Part shown: positions 52,145 through 60,206 of the stretch, one piece after another
Position numbering within the stretch: the stretch's first letter is position 1
Layout of the letters: each line of letters starts with the position of its first letter
Assembly (NCBI RefSeq): GCF_000612545.2
Contig: NZ_CP097800.1
Span: 7,060,001-7,124,000, forward strand
Source: Streptomyces sp. PCS3-D2
Lineage (GTDB): Bacteria; Actinomycetota; Actinomycetes; Streptomycetales; Streptomycetaceae
Direction: 5' to 3'
DNA length: 64,000 bases
Notes under the pieces: generated by a model
Seen by the model: only the letters and a program-made list of their open reading frames with translations
Told to the model about the DNA's origin: nothing
The model's database searches: none
Translations under genes and position numbers: made by a program

Positions 52145-53338
52145 TCATGCGGCCGCCGTCGCCGCCGCCAGGCTGTCGACCACGTCGGCCAGCCTTCCCC
52201 GCCGGGCACGGGCGGCACGCTGACGGGCCGCACCGCCACCCTCCGCACGCAGCCGGTCGAGCAGGGTGTCCACCAGGAGCAGGTCGCCGGCCGCGGCGAG
52301 TCCGGGTTCGGCCCGTTCCCGCAGCCGATCGAGCATGTCCCACACCGGCACGTGCGCCCCGCCGACCGGGTCGAGGCCCCATCCGCCGTCCAGCCCGTGC
52401 AGGGCCGCGAGCCGGTGCGCCTCGCGCAGCCGCCCGCACTCCAGGAACGGCGCCGGCCTGCCCTCGTCGCGCTCCGGCAACAGCACCCCCGCGAGTCCTC
52501 GGACGAGCGCCGCCAGCAGGACGACGGTGTCGAGGCGGGCGTTCACGTCGGCGACGCGGATCTCCAGCGTCGGCACGTGCTCGGACGGGCGGGCGTACCA
52601 GTAGATCATCCGTCGGTCCAGCAGGGCCCCGCACCGCACCAGATCATGGGCGATGCGCTCGTAGGCGGCCTCGTCCAGGAAGGGAGCGGGCCCCACCGTG
52701 GGCCATCGGGCGTGTTCGACCGCCCGCCAGCTGGCGTGGCCGGTGTCCCGGCCGCGGTCGAAGGGGGAGTTCGCGCTCAGGGCCTGCAGGGCGGGCAGCC
52801 ACGGCCTGAGCCGGTTGGCCAGGTCCAGTGCCTGCGCCCGGGAGGATACGCCGATGTGGACGTGGCAGCCGCACACCGGCTGGTCGTGGCCCGCCACGGC
52901 CGAGGCGAAGCGGACCGCCATGCGCCGGTAGCGCTCGTCCGGAGTGACGGTCAGCGGACGCTCGGGCGGGATCACTGGAGTGCCGGTGCCGACGAGCAGG
53001 CAGTCCTGTGCCCGCGCCGCCCGGACCAGCTCGGCCCGCAGCCACGCCAGCTCGGCCCGCAGCACCGCCGTGCTCGACGTCGGGCTCGTGCACGACTCGA
53101 CCTGTGCGGTGAAGAACTCCGGCTGGACCAGCGGCCCGAGTCTGCCCGAGGCCGCCTCGATGACCCCGGCCGCGCGGCCCACCGGGGCCCTGCTGCGGCG
53201 CTCTACGAGCAGGAACTCCTCCTCCACGCCCATGGTCGGTACGGTGGCCGCGGCGGGGCCGCCGCTTCCCGGTCCGACCGGCGCGAGCGGGGACCGGCTC
53301 CCGTGACGAGGCGCCGACGTGAACACGGCCAGTGACAT
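52145..53338 (-). CDS. Carboxylate-amine ligase / glutamate-cysteine ligase (GCS2 family)
   Basis: A 397-residue protein. The signature MGVEEEFLLVERRS is near residues 36-50, CGCHVHIGV near 173, and PTLEIRVADV near 265; these match the YbdK/EgtA-like GCS2 family. Such enzymes join the gamma-carboxylate of glutamate to an amine with ATP. The actual amine is unknown. GAGAGGA precedes the ATG. The IS element lies 145 bases upstream. Confidence 0.9.
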   Translation of the reverse strand: MSLAVFTSAPRHGSRSPLAPVGPGSGGPAAATVPTMGVEEEFLLVERRSRAPVGRAAGVIEAASGRLGPLVQPEFFTAQVESCTSPTSSTAVLRAELAWLRAELVRAARAQDCLLVGTGTPVIPPERPLTVTPDERYRRMAVRFASAVAGHDQPVCGCHVHIGVSSRAQALDLANRLRPWLPALQALSANSPFDRGRDTGHASWRAVEHARWPTVGPAPFLDEAAYERIAHDLVRCGALLDRRMIYWYARPSEHVPTLEIRVADVNARLDTVVLLAALVRGLAGVLLPERDEGRPAPFLECGRLREAHRLAALHGLDGGWGLDPVGGAHVPVWDMLDRLRERAEPGLAAAGDLLLVDTLLDRLRAEGGGAARQRAARARRGRLADVVDSLAAATAAA

Positions 53339-53486
53339 CGGGGGTCCTCTCGGTGAGGGTGGGGGCCTCCGGCATCCGGTAGGAACCGGCATGGCCGAGG
53401 CGGTGGTGCCGTCCTACCAGGCCCTCCTCCTGTGCTTCGCCCACCCGCCGGACCACCCCGCGCGCGGGGGCCGCGGCCGTGGCTAG

Positions 53487-54928
53487 TAGGGCTTGGTCAG
53501 GTTCAGTCTTTGGTGGCGTGTCCAGTTGAGTGGCTGTGTCGTTGATCGGGTGTGACGCCTGAGGACTTGGCCGCGGTGCGGTGTGATCTGGAGGATTTCG
53601 CGGCGGAGGTTTTCGAGCCGTTCGCGCGGAATGATCAGCGTCGGTGGGGGCGGGTCTACCTGCGTGGGCTGCTGACCGACGGGCAGCGCAAGTCGGTCGA
53701 GCCGATGGCCGCCCGGCTGGGCGAGGACGGGAACCGTCAGGCCCTGGCCCACTTCATCACCACCAGTCCGTGGGATCCGGCGCATGTGCGGGCCCGGCTG
53801 GCCTGGAGGATGGAAAGGGCGATCCGGCCCACCGTGCTGGTCTTCGACGACACCGGGTTCCTCAAGGACGGCAATGCCTCGGCGTGTGTGTCGCGGCAGT
53901 ACACCGGCACCGCGGGCAAGGTCACCAACTGCCAGGTGGGCGTCTCCCTGCACATGGCTTCGGATCATGCCTCGGCGGCGGTCGACTGGCGGCTGTTCCT
54001 GCCCGAGACCTGGGCGCCCGGGTCGGTGAAGGCGGATCCGGACAAGGTCGCCCGCCGCACCGCCTGCGGTATCCCCGACGACATCGGGCATGTGGAGAAA
54101 TGGCAGCTGGCCCTGGACATGCTGGATGAGACCCGCTCGTGGGGCATCGAGGTGCCGCTGGCCATTGCGGACGCCGGATACGGCGACGCCGCGGCCTTCC
54201 GGCACGGCCTGCAGGCCCGCGGCCTCAACTACGTCGTGGGCATCTCCACCACCCTCTCGGCCCAGCCCGGCCCCGCGGTGCCGGTCGCCGAGCCGTACTC
54301 CGGGACCGGGCGCCCGCCGGTGGCGAAGTACCCCGACAAGCCGCAGTCGGTGAAACAGCTGGTCATCGCGGCCGGCCGGAAGGCGGCGAAGCCGGTGCAG
54401 TGGCGTGAGGGATCCCGGCCCGGCACGGGCCGCAGCGGCTTCAAGCGGATGTACTCGCGGTTCGTGGCCTTGCGGATCCGGCCTGCCGGACGCGAGGTCC
54501 GCCAGACTGTTGACGGACCGGAACTGCCGGAGTGCTGGCTCCTGGCCGAGTGGCCAGCAGGCCAGGCCGAGCCGGTCCAGTTCTGGCTCTCCGACCTGCC
54601 CGCCGACACCCCGCTGACCACCCTGGTCCGCCTGGCCAAGCTCCGCTGGCGCATCGAACACGACTACCGCGAGATGAAGCAGGCCCTGGGCCTGGCCCAC
54701 TTCGAGGGCCGCACCTGGAACGGCTGGCACCACCACGTCACCCTCGTCTCCGTCGCGCACGCCTTCTGCACCCTGCAACGACTGGCCAGAGCCCCAAAAG
54801 ACACGGCGCTGGCCTGACCCTCTACCGGATCATCCGCGAGCTACAAACCCTTCTCGCGACATGGAACGGCGCCTGCCCCACCTGTCACCGCGACATACCC
54901 ACCCCAATACGGACCTGACCAAGCACTA
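53487..54928 (+). mobile_element. IS701-family insertion sequence, complete
   Basis: A 1442-bp element with inverted ends: TAGGGCTTGGTCAGGT at the left (53487-53502) and its complement ACCTGACCAAGCACTA at the right (54913-54928), 15 of 16 matched. It is flanked by a 4-bp target duplication CTAG (53483-53486 and 54929-54932), the type expected for IS701. It contains one transposase gene and appears intact. Confidence 0.92.
53552..54817 (+). CDS. IS701-family transposase
   Basis: A 421-residue DDE transposase. Catalytic residues fit LVFDDTGFLKDG near 98-109 (first Asp), IADAGYGDAAAF near 206 (second Asp) and the Glu in WRIEHDYREMKQALGL near 369, as in IS701/DUF4338-type enzymes. No frameshift or internal stop. 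Length is normal for the family. Start GTG 53552. Confidence 0.95.
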   Translation: MTPEDLAAVRCDLEDFAAEVFEPFARNDQRRWGRVYLRGLLTDGQRKSVEPMAARLGEDGNRQALAHFITTSPWDPAHVRARLAWRMERAIRPTVLVFDDTGFLKDGNASACVSRQYTGTAGKVTNCQVGVSLHMASDHASAAVDWRLFLPETWAPGSVKADPDKVARRTACGIPDDIGHVEKWQLALDMLDETRSWGIEVPLAIADAGYGDAAAFRHGLQARGLNYVVGISTTLSAQPGPAVPVAEPYSGTGRPPVAKYPDKPQSVKQLVIAAGRKAAKPVQWREGSRPGTGRSGFKRMYSRFVALRIRPAGREVRQTVDGPELPECWLLAEWPAGQAEPVQFWLSDLPADTPLTTLVRLAKLRWRIEHDYREMKQALGLAHFEGRTWNGWHHHVTLVSVAHAFCTLQRLARAPKDTALA

Positions 54929-55765
54929 CTAGAGCTCCGGAATGAAAGGGAGGTAGTCCACGTCCCGACCGGACGGGACGACCGCGTAACTGCTCTCGGG
55001 GAGTTCGTTCCACACACCCGGAAGGTCACCCAGCGGCTCGGACACCACGATGCGGGTCTCGTCCGACACCTCCCTGAGGTAGTCGATCTCCGGGTAGAGG
55101 TGCCGGACCGTGTCGGCCCTGCTGCTGTAGTAGAGCGAGCGCGACCTCCCCTGACTGGAATACCGGAACGCCCACACGCGCTCACCGTCGCTCACCGCCA
55201 CCGTCATCTGGAGCGGTTCCGCCACGCCGTGCTCCTTGCCGAGGCGCTCCACGAGCCCCGCCATCCTCGCCACCGCGCCCGGGGGGTCCTGGTCGAGCCC
55301 GTAGGTGACCGCGAGGTAGAACATCACCTCGGAGTCCGTGGACCCCTCGATGCACGAGAACAGGGCCGGGTCGACGGCCATGCACAGATCGCGCTGGAGC
55401 CGGTGGAAGTCCCCGATCGCCCCGTTGTGCATCCACAGCCAGCGGCCGTGCCGGAACGGGTGGCAATTCGTCTGTTGGATCGCCGAGCCGGTCGAGGCCC
55501 GCACGTGCGCGAAGAACAGCGGCGAGCGGACGTGCGCGGCGAGCTCCTGGAGGTTGCGGTTGTTCCAGGCCGGGCCGATGTCGCGGAAGACCGCAGGCGT
55601 CCCGTTGCCGTCCGCGCTGTACCAGCCGAGCCCGAAGCCGTCGCCGTTGGTCGATTCCACACCCAGCCGGGAACGCAGGCTCTGGTTGATCAGCGAATGC
55701 TCGGGGCGGTAGAGCACGGTGTCGAGCAGCACGGGCGTACCCGAGTAGGCGAGCCACCGACACAT
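54929..55765 (-). CDS. Class II glutamine amidotransferase
   Basis: A 278-residue Ntn hydrolase. The N-terminal sequence is MCRWLAYSG, so Cys2 becomes the catalytic N-terminal nucleophile; NGDGFGLGWYS, FAHVRAST and WMHNGAIGDF provide the glutaminase pocket. EgtC (ergothioneine) and YafJ-like proteins share this layout, but no egt gene is next to it. GAAAGGGA precedes the ATG. Its TAG stop lies inside the CTAG target site of the IS element, so the insertion leaves the protein whole. Confidence 0.92.
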   Translation of the reverse strand: MCRWLAYSGTPVLLDTVLYRPEHSLINQSLRSRLGVESTNGDGFGLGWYSADGNGTPAVFRDIGPAWNNRNLQELAAHVRSPLFFAHVRASTGSAIQQTNCHPFRHGRWLWMHNGAIGDFHRLQRDLCMAVDPALFSCIEGSTDSEVMFYLAVTYGLDQDPPGAVARMAGLVERLGKEHGVAEPLQMTVAVSDGERVWAFRYSSQGRSRSLYYSSRADTVRHLYPEIDYLREVSDETRIVVSEPLGDLPGVWNELPESSYAVVPSGRDVDYLPFIPEL

Positions 55766-55919
55766 GCGCACCATCCCTTTCGCGGCCTGCTCCGAGGGTA
55801 ACTCCGCGGACGGCGCCCTTCCCGCGGGGCGCAGCCGCGCCCGAAGCGCGGCAGGCCCCCGGGCCGCGGCGGGCGGGCCGAGCCCGCACACCGGCTGCGC
55901 GCCGTGCCATCCTCGACGT

Positions 55920-58349
55920 ATGACGCACGACGTCGGACCCCCCGGCGAAGGCACCTCACCCGAGGTGCTCGCGCTGGCCAAGGTGGTCGCCAGGCTGCGA
56001 TCGGAGATCGCGGACCTGGAGGGCGTCTCCGCGTCCACGGCCGTCCTGGAGCGCGCCAAGGGCGTCCTGATGGCACAGGAGGGCATCTCCGCGGACGCGG
56101 CCTACGAGAGGCTGCTGGAGCGTGCGACCAGGCAGGGCAGCACCCTCATGGAGGAGTGCTGGCTCGTCCTGGGCCGGGTCGGCCCCGGCCGGCCGCCCGC
56201 CGCGCCGGCCGGCCTAGCGGTGCCGGCCGCCCCGGACCGCGGTGCCCGGCCGGAGCAGGCCGTCGGCGCCGGGGGCCCCTGCGACGGTCCGCCGGACGAG
56301 GACGGGCTGCGCCCGCTGCTGGCCCGGATCGCGGAGTGCCTGGCCGAGGCACGGGACGAGGCAGACGTCGCGGAGCTGCTGCGCGCCGTGCTCGCCGAGG
56401 CGATCGGCGTGGACGCCGTGATGATCTACACGGTGACGGTGGCGGGCAGCCTGGACCTGACCGGGCACGCCGGCATCGACGAGGAACTGTCCCGCCAATG
56501 GGCCCACGTTCCGCCGCTGAGCGGCGTCGCCGCCCTCGAAGCCATCGCCGCCGGGCACTCCGTGTGGCTCGAGGACCCGGCGCAGGACGCGCGCCGCTAC
56601 CTGCTGATCGGCAACCCGCCCGAGCGCTGGCCCTCGCGCGCCTGGGTCCCCGTACCGTCCGACGGAGCCGTCAGGGCGGCCGTGGGGTTCCTGCGCACCA
56701 GGCCCGGCGTCTTCGACGCAGGTACCCGCACGCTGCTGCGCCAGGCCGTGCGGCTGTGCGGCGCGCTGCTGCGCGCCTTCGGCGCGTCCGGCGGCGGCGC
56801 GGCCGAGGGCGCGGCGGCCCCCGACGCCGCGGAACAGGTGCAGCGCATCCTGGACGTGCTGTCCGGCCCCGCGGTCCTGCTCACTCCGCTGCGTTCGGCG
56901 GCGGGGGAGATCGAGGACTACCGCATCGACGCGGCGGCGCCGGAGTCGGTCGACGTGGCCGGGCGCCGGGGCAAGGAGCTCATCGGCCGCAAGGTCCTGG
57001 AGACGTATCCCACCGTGGCGGGCACCGCACTGTGGGAGGGCTACCAGGACACGCTCGCCACGGGGGCGGTGTACGAGGGGGAGCCCTTCCGGTACCACGA
57101 CGTGGGGGCCGGATTCCCCCAGGAGTCGGTGTACTCCGTCCGGGCCGCCCGTCTCGGGGACCGCCTGGCGGTCTCCTGGATCCGGCACGACACCAGCGAG
57201 CGCGAGATCCGCAGACTGGCCGAACTGCAGCGCCTGGGCAACCTCGGCTGGGCGGCCTGGCACCTGACGACGGACCGCGTCGTCTGGTCCGACCAGGTCT
57301 ACGCCATCTTCGACCGGGAGCCCGCCCTGGGGCCGATCGGCCTGGAGGAGCTGCCCCGCCACGTGCTGCCCGGGGACCGCGAGGGTCTCGCCGCGTCCGT
57401 CCGGCGGCTGCTGAGACTGGGCCACCCCGTGGACCGGCCCTTCCGGATCACCACCGGCGAGGGCGTACGGGACCTGCGGATCGTCGTGGAGGCGCAGACC
57501 GCCGCCAACGGCACCCCGGTCGAGGTCCACGGCTTCTTCCAGGACGTCACCGCCCAGCGGGACGCCGAACGCGCGCTGCGGGAGAGCGAGCGGGCCGCCC
57601 TCGTCCAGCGCGGGATGCTCCAGGCCGAGCGCGCGCTCGCAGCCCGGCTCCAGTCGACCCTGCTACCCATCCCCGAACAGTCCCTGGAACTCGCCGGCCT
57701 GTGCGTCGGAGTGGCCTGCACGCCGGCCGACAGCGGGGCCAACGTCGGTGGCGACTGGTACAGCGCCATCGAACTGCCCGACAGGAGCGCGCTCTTCGTC
57801 GTCGGGGACGTGGCCGGCCACGGCCTCGCGGCCGTCGGGACCATGGCTCAACTGAGGTTCACCGCCAAGGGCATGGCCATCACCGGATCGGCCCTCATCG
57901 ACGTCCTGCGCCGGCTCAACAACCTGCTGCTCCACACCGACGCGGAACCATCCGCCACCGCGACGATGGTCATCGCCCGCTACCAGCCCGAGGACCGGCG
58001 CCTGACCTGGGCCCGAGCCGGGCACTTGCCGCCGCTGCTGCTCCGCGGCGGCCGGGCGGGCTTCCTGCCGCAGCCCGACGGCTGCCTCCTGGGCGCCGCC
58101 CACGACTCCGTCTACGGACAGGCCGTCATCGACCTGCTGCCCGGCGACCGCCTGCTCCTCTACACCGACGGTCTCGTGGAGGAGCCGGGCGAGGACATCG
58201 ACCTCGGACTGGACCGGCTCGCGCAGGACGCCCTCCGACTTCTGGGGAGCGGCACGGACGAGGAGCTCGCCCGCACGCTGGCGGGGCGGCGTCGGGCGAA
58301 CCGCGACGACATCTGCGTCCTGGACATCCACCTCCCGGACGAGGCGTGA
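55920..58349 (+). CDS. SpoIIE-type PP2C phosphatase with ANTAR-like, GAF and PAS domains
   Basis: An 809-residue signalling protein. ANTAR-like helices at about 20-85 (LERAKGVLMAQEGISADAAYERLLERATRQGSTLMEE), a GAF domain about 140-280, PAS-type regions about 305-420 and 430-550, then a PP2C/SpoIIE catalytic domain about 590-800 with GGDWYSAIEL, VGDVAGHGLAAV and LLYTDGLVEE metal-binding Asp motifs. It would dephosphorylate anti-sigma antagonists. The ANTAR segment suggests RNA or coiled-coil function. The start lacks a good ribosome-binding site. Confidence 0.92.
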   Translation: MTHDVGPPGEGTSPEVLALAKVVARLRSEIADLEGVSASTAVLERAKGVLMAQEGISADAAYERLLERATRQGSTLMEECWLVLGRVGPGRPPAAPAGLAVPAAPDRGARPEQAVGAGGPCDGPPDEDGLRPLLARIAECLAEARDEADVAELLRAVLAEAIGVDAVMIYTVTVAGSLDLTGHAGIDEELSRQWAHVPPLSGVAALEAIAAGHSVWLEDPAQDARRYLLIGNPPERWPSRAWVPVPSDGAVRAAVGFLRTRPGVFDAGTRTLLRQAVRLCGALLRAFGASGGGAAEGAAAPDAAEQVQRILDVLSGPAVLLTPLRSAAGEIEDYRIDAAAPESVDVAGRRGKELIGRKVLETYPTVAGTALWEGYQDTLATGAVYEGEPFRYHDVGAGFPQESVYSVRAARLGDRLAVSWIRHDTSEREIRRLAELQRLGNLGWAAWHLTTDRVVWSDQVYAIFDREPALGPIGLEELPRHVLPGDREGLAASVRRLLRLGHPVDRPFRITTGEGVRDLRIVVEAQTAANGTPVEVHGFFQDVTAQRDAERALRESERAALVQRGMLQAERALAARLQSTLLPIPEQSLELAGLCVGVACTPADSGANVGGDWYSAIELPDRSALFVVGDVAGHGLAAVGTMAQLRFTAKGMAITGSALIDVLRRLNNLLLHTDAEPSATATMVIARYQPEDRRLTWARAGHLPPLLLRGGRAGFLPQPDGCLLGAAHDSVYGQAVIDLLPGDRLLLYTDGLVEEPGEDIDLGLDRLAQDALRLLGSGTDEELARTLAGRRRANRDDICVLDIHLPDEA

Positions 58350-58397
58350 CCCCGTCCGGGACGTGGCTGGCCGGCTGGTGCGAGGGCGGCTGTCGGT

Positions 58398-58541
58398 TCA
58401 GGTGTTGAGGAGCCGGTTGAAGAACGAGCGGTAGTGCTGCAACGCGACCCTCAGGTCCTCCGTCGCCACCTGCTCGCCGCGGTCCCACCGGCCCTCCAGG
58501 CCCTGCTTGCGCGTGGAGAAGCTGCCCGCCAGGGCCTGCAT
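58398..58541 (-). pseudogene. C-terminal remnant of a larger protein
   Basis: These 47 codons give LAGSFSTRKQGLEGRWDRGEQVATEDLRVALQHYRSFFNRLLNT, which reads like the conserved C-terminal end of a longer Streptomyces protein rather than a complete one. Just upstream lies a 26-bp perfect palindrome (58552-58577) and then the GH16 stop, so no room remains for the rest. No ribosome-binding site precedes the ATG. Called a remnant with moderate confidence. Confidence 0.5.
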
Positions 58542-58551
58542 GAACGGCGCA

Positions 58552-58577
58552 GCGCGGCCGGTGCGCACCGGCCGCGC
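58552..58577. terminator. 26-bp perfect palindrome after the GH16 gene
   Basis: GCGCGGCCGGTGC meets its exact complement without spacer, 31 bases beyond the GH16 stop. It probably ends transcription of the GH16 gene. Confidence 0.55.
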
Positions 58578-58607
58578 CCGCGAGCGGAAGCGGATCCCGC
58601 CGTCCCG

Positions 58608-60017
58608 TCAGTGGCCGAAGTCGAACCAGTTGACGTTCACGAAGTCGGCCGGCTGGCCGCTGGTGAAGGTCAGATAGACGTCGTGGGTGCCCGTGACCGC
58701 GGTGATGTTCGCCGGGATCGTGCGCCAGCTCTGCCAGCCGCCGGTGTCGGCGACGGAGAAGCTGCCCACCGGGGGCGAGGTCCGGCTGTCGAGCCGCACT
58801 TCGACGAGCCCGCTGACCCCGCCGGCGGCGCCGCCGGCGACCCTGCCGTGGAACTGCGTCGCCGGGGCGGAGCCGAAGTCCACGCCTCGGAAAAGGGCCC
58901 AGTCGCCGTTGCCGAGGGCCGCGAGGTTCTGGCCGCCGCCCGCGTCCGTGCAGGTCTCCTTGGCCACGCCCGACTGGTCGTCGTAGGACTCGGCCTGGAT
59001 GGCGGCGTACGCGTCGCGGTTGCCGGATGGCGGGGTGGTCGGGGGAGTGGTGGGCGGAGTCGGGCCCCCCTCCGACCGCAGGACGGACACGTAGTCGACG
59101 ACCATGGAGTGGCCCGGCTCGGTACCGGCGTCGGGTCCGCCCCCGAACGCGTCGGGGAAGCCGCCGCCCATCGCGACGTTCAGGATGATGAAGTAGCCGT
59201 GGTTCGTGGCGTCGGCCCAGGTCGCCGCATCGACCTGATCGGCGCGCACGGTGTGGAAGCCCAGTCCGTCGACGGAGAACCGCATCTGCTCGACCGCGGT
59301 CGAGCGGTCCCACTCGACGGCGTAGGTGTGGAAACCGGCCTGGCAGCCGGCCCCCGGGCAGGTGCGCTGGCCGCCGATCCCGGACGTCTCGCCGCAGGGG
59401 CCGCCAGGGCTCGTGCCGCAGTGCAGCGTCGCCCAGACGGTGTTGAGGCCCTGCACGTTCTCCATGATGTCGATCTCGCCGATGCCCGGCCAGTTCCACC
59501 AGTTCCCGCGGTACGGGGTGCCGAGCATCCAGAAGGCGGGCCAGTAGCCCTTGGCCGCCGGGCCGGTGACGTTGGGCATCTGGATGCGGGCCTCGGCGCG
59601 GAGCGTGCCGCCCGGCGGGGGCTGGAAGTCGCCCCGACGGGTCTCGACGCGGCCGGACGTCCACCGGCCCGCGGCATCCCGCCGGGGTGTGATGCGCAGG
59701 TGGCCCGCGCCGTCGAGCGACACGTTGGCGGGGTCGGCGGTCATCGTCTCGATCTCGCCGGTACCGAAGTTCGCGGGTCCGCCGGGGTAGCTGGTGCCGG
59801 TGGTGTACTGCCAGTCGGCGGTGTCCACCCCGGAGCCGGCGGGCCCGTCGAACTCCTCCAGGAACAGCTGGGTCCAGCCCGCGGGCGTGGGGGGAGCCGC
59901 GGCGTTCGCGGGCAGTACGGCTCCGGCCGCGGCGGTGGCGACCAGGGCGGTCGTGCCGATCGCGGCGAGGACGGCCCGCCGTAAGGCGGCTCGTTTCCTT
60001 CCTGATGTCTCGCGCAT
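58608..60017 (-). CDS. Secreted GH16 endo-beta-glucanase (laminarinase-like) with C-terminal CBM6
   Basis: A 469-residue enzyme. Signal peptide about 1-40; a GH16 catalytic domain about 45-320 with the signature GEIDIMEN near 181-188 (E-x-D-x-x-E nucleophile and acid/base); a Thr-Pro linker (PTPPTTPPTTPP); and a C-terminal CBM6-like beta-sandwich about 335-469. It would cut beta-1,3- or mixed beta-glucans outside the cell. AGAGAGGG precedes the ATG. A perfect 32-bp palindrome upstream marks it as repressor-controlled. Confidence 0.93.
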   Translation of the reverse strand: MRETSGRKRAALRRAVLAAIGTTALVATAAAGAVLPANAAAPPTPAGWTQLFLEEFDGPAGSGVDTADWQYTTGTSYPGGPANFGTGEIETMTADPANVSLDGAGHLRITPRRDAAGRWTSGRVETRRGDFQPPPGGTLRAEARIQMPNVTGPAAKGYWPAFWMLGTPYRGNWWNWPGIGEIDIMENVQGLNTVWATLHCGTSPGGPCGETSGIGGQRTCPGAGCQAGFHTYAVEWDRSTAVEQMRFSVDGLGFHTVRADQVDAATWADATNHGYFIILNVAMGGGFPDAFGGGPDAGTEPGHSMVVDYVSVLRSEGGPTPPTTPPTTPPSGNRDAYAAIQAESYDDQSGVAKETCTDAGGGQNLAALGNGDWALFRGVDFGSAPATQFHGRVAGGAAGGVSGLVEVRLDSRTSPPVGSFSVADTGGWQSWRTIPANITAVTGTHDVYLTFTSGQPADFVNVNWFDFGH

Positions 60018-60076
60018 GGGTGCCCTCTCTGAAGCGCGCGCCGGGGCGCGGGTGCGGGGGGACGGGGAGCCCGGGT

Positions 60077-60108
60077 CCATCGTTCTGAGAGCGCTCTCAG
60101 AACGATGG
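60077..60108. promoter_or_regulatory. Perfect 32-bp palindrome, LacI/CebR-type operator
   Basis: The core TGAGAGCGCTCTCA resembles the CebR box TGGGAGCGCTCCCA, and symmetry extends to 16 bp on each side. It lies 60 bases before the GH16 start. A LacI-family sugar repressor is the likely binder. Confidence 0.8.
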
Positions 60109-60152
60109 CCACTGTGCTCTGCACCCCTGCGGCCGTCAAGAGCCGCGACAGC

Positions 60153-60187
60153 CGTCTCCCCGCCGGGTGCGACCCGGCGGGGAGACG
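60153..60187. terminator. Strong 16-bp stem between GH16 promoter and repeat-protein gene
   Basis: CGTCTCCCCGCCGGGT (60153-60168) pairs perfectly with its complement (60172-60187), 20 bases after the stop of the minus-strand repeat-protein gene. Confidence 0.8.
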
Positions 60188-60206
60188 CGGGCGGGAGAAC
60201 GACCCC

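Noticed and set aside
54929-55765. Truncation of the amidotransferase by the IS element
   Set aside because: The stop TAG is part of the duplicated CTAG target and would be present before insertion; the reading frame is complete.
54929-55765. EgtC of an ergothioneine cluster together with the GCS2 ligase as EgtA
   Set aside because: No egtB, egtD or egtE genes are nearby, so the specific names are not supported.
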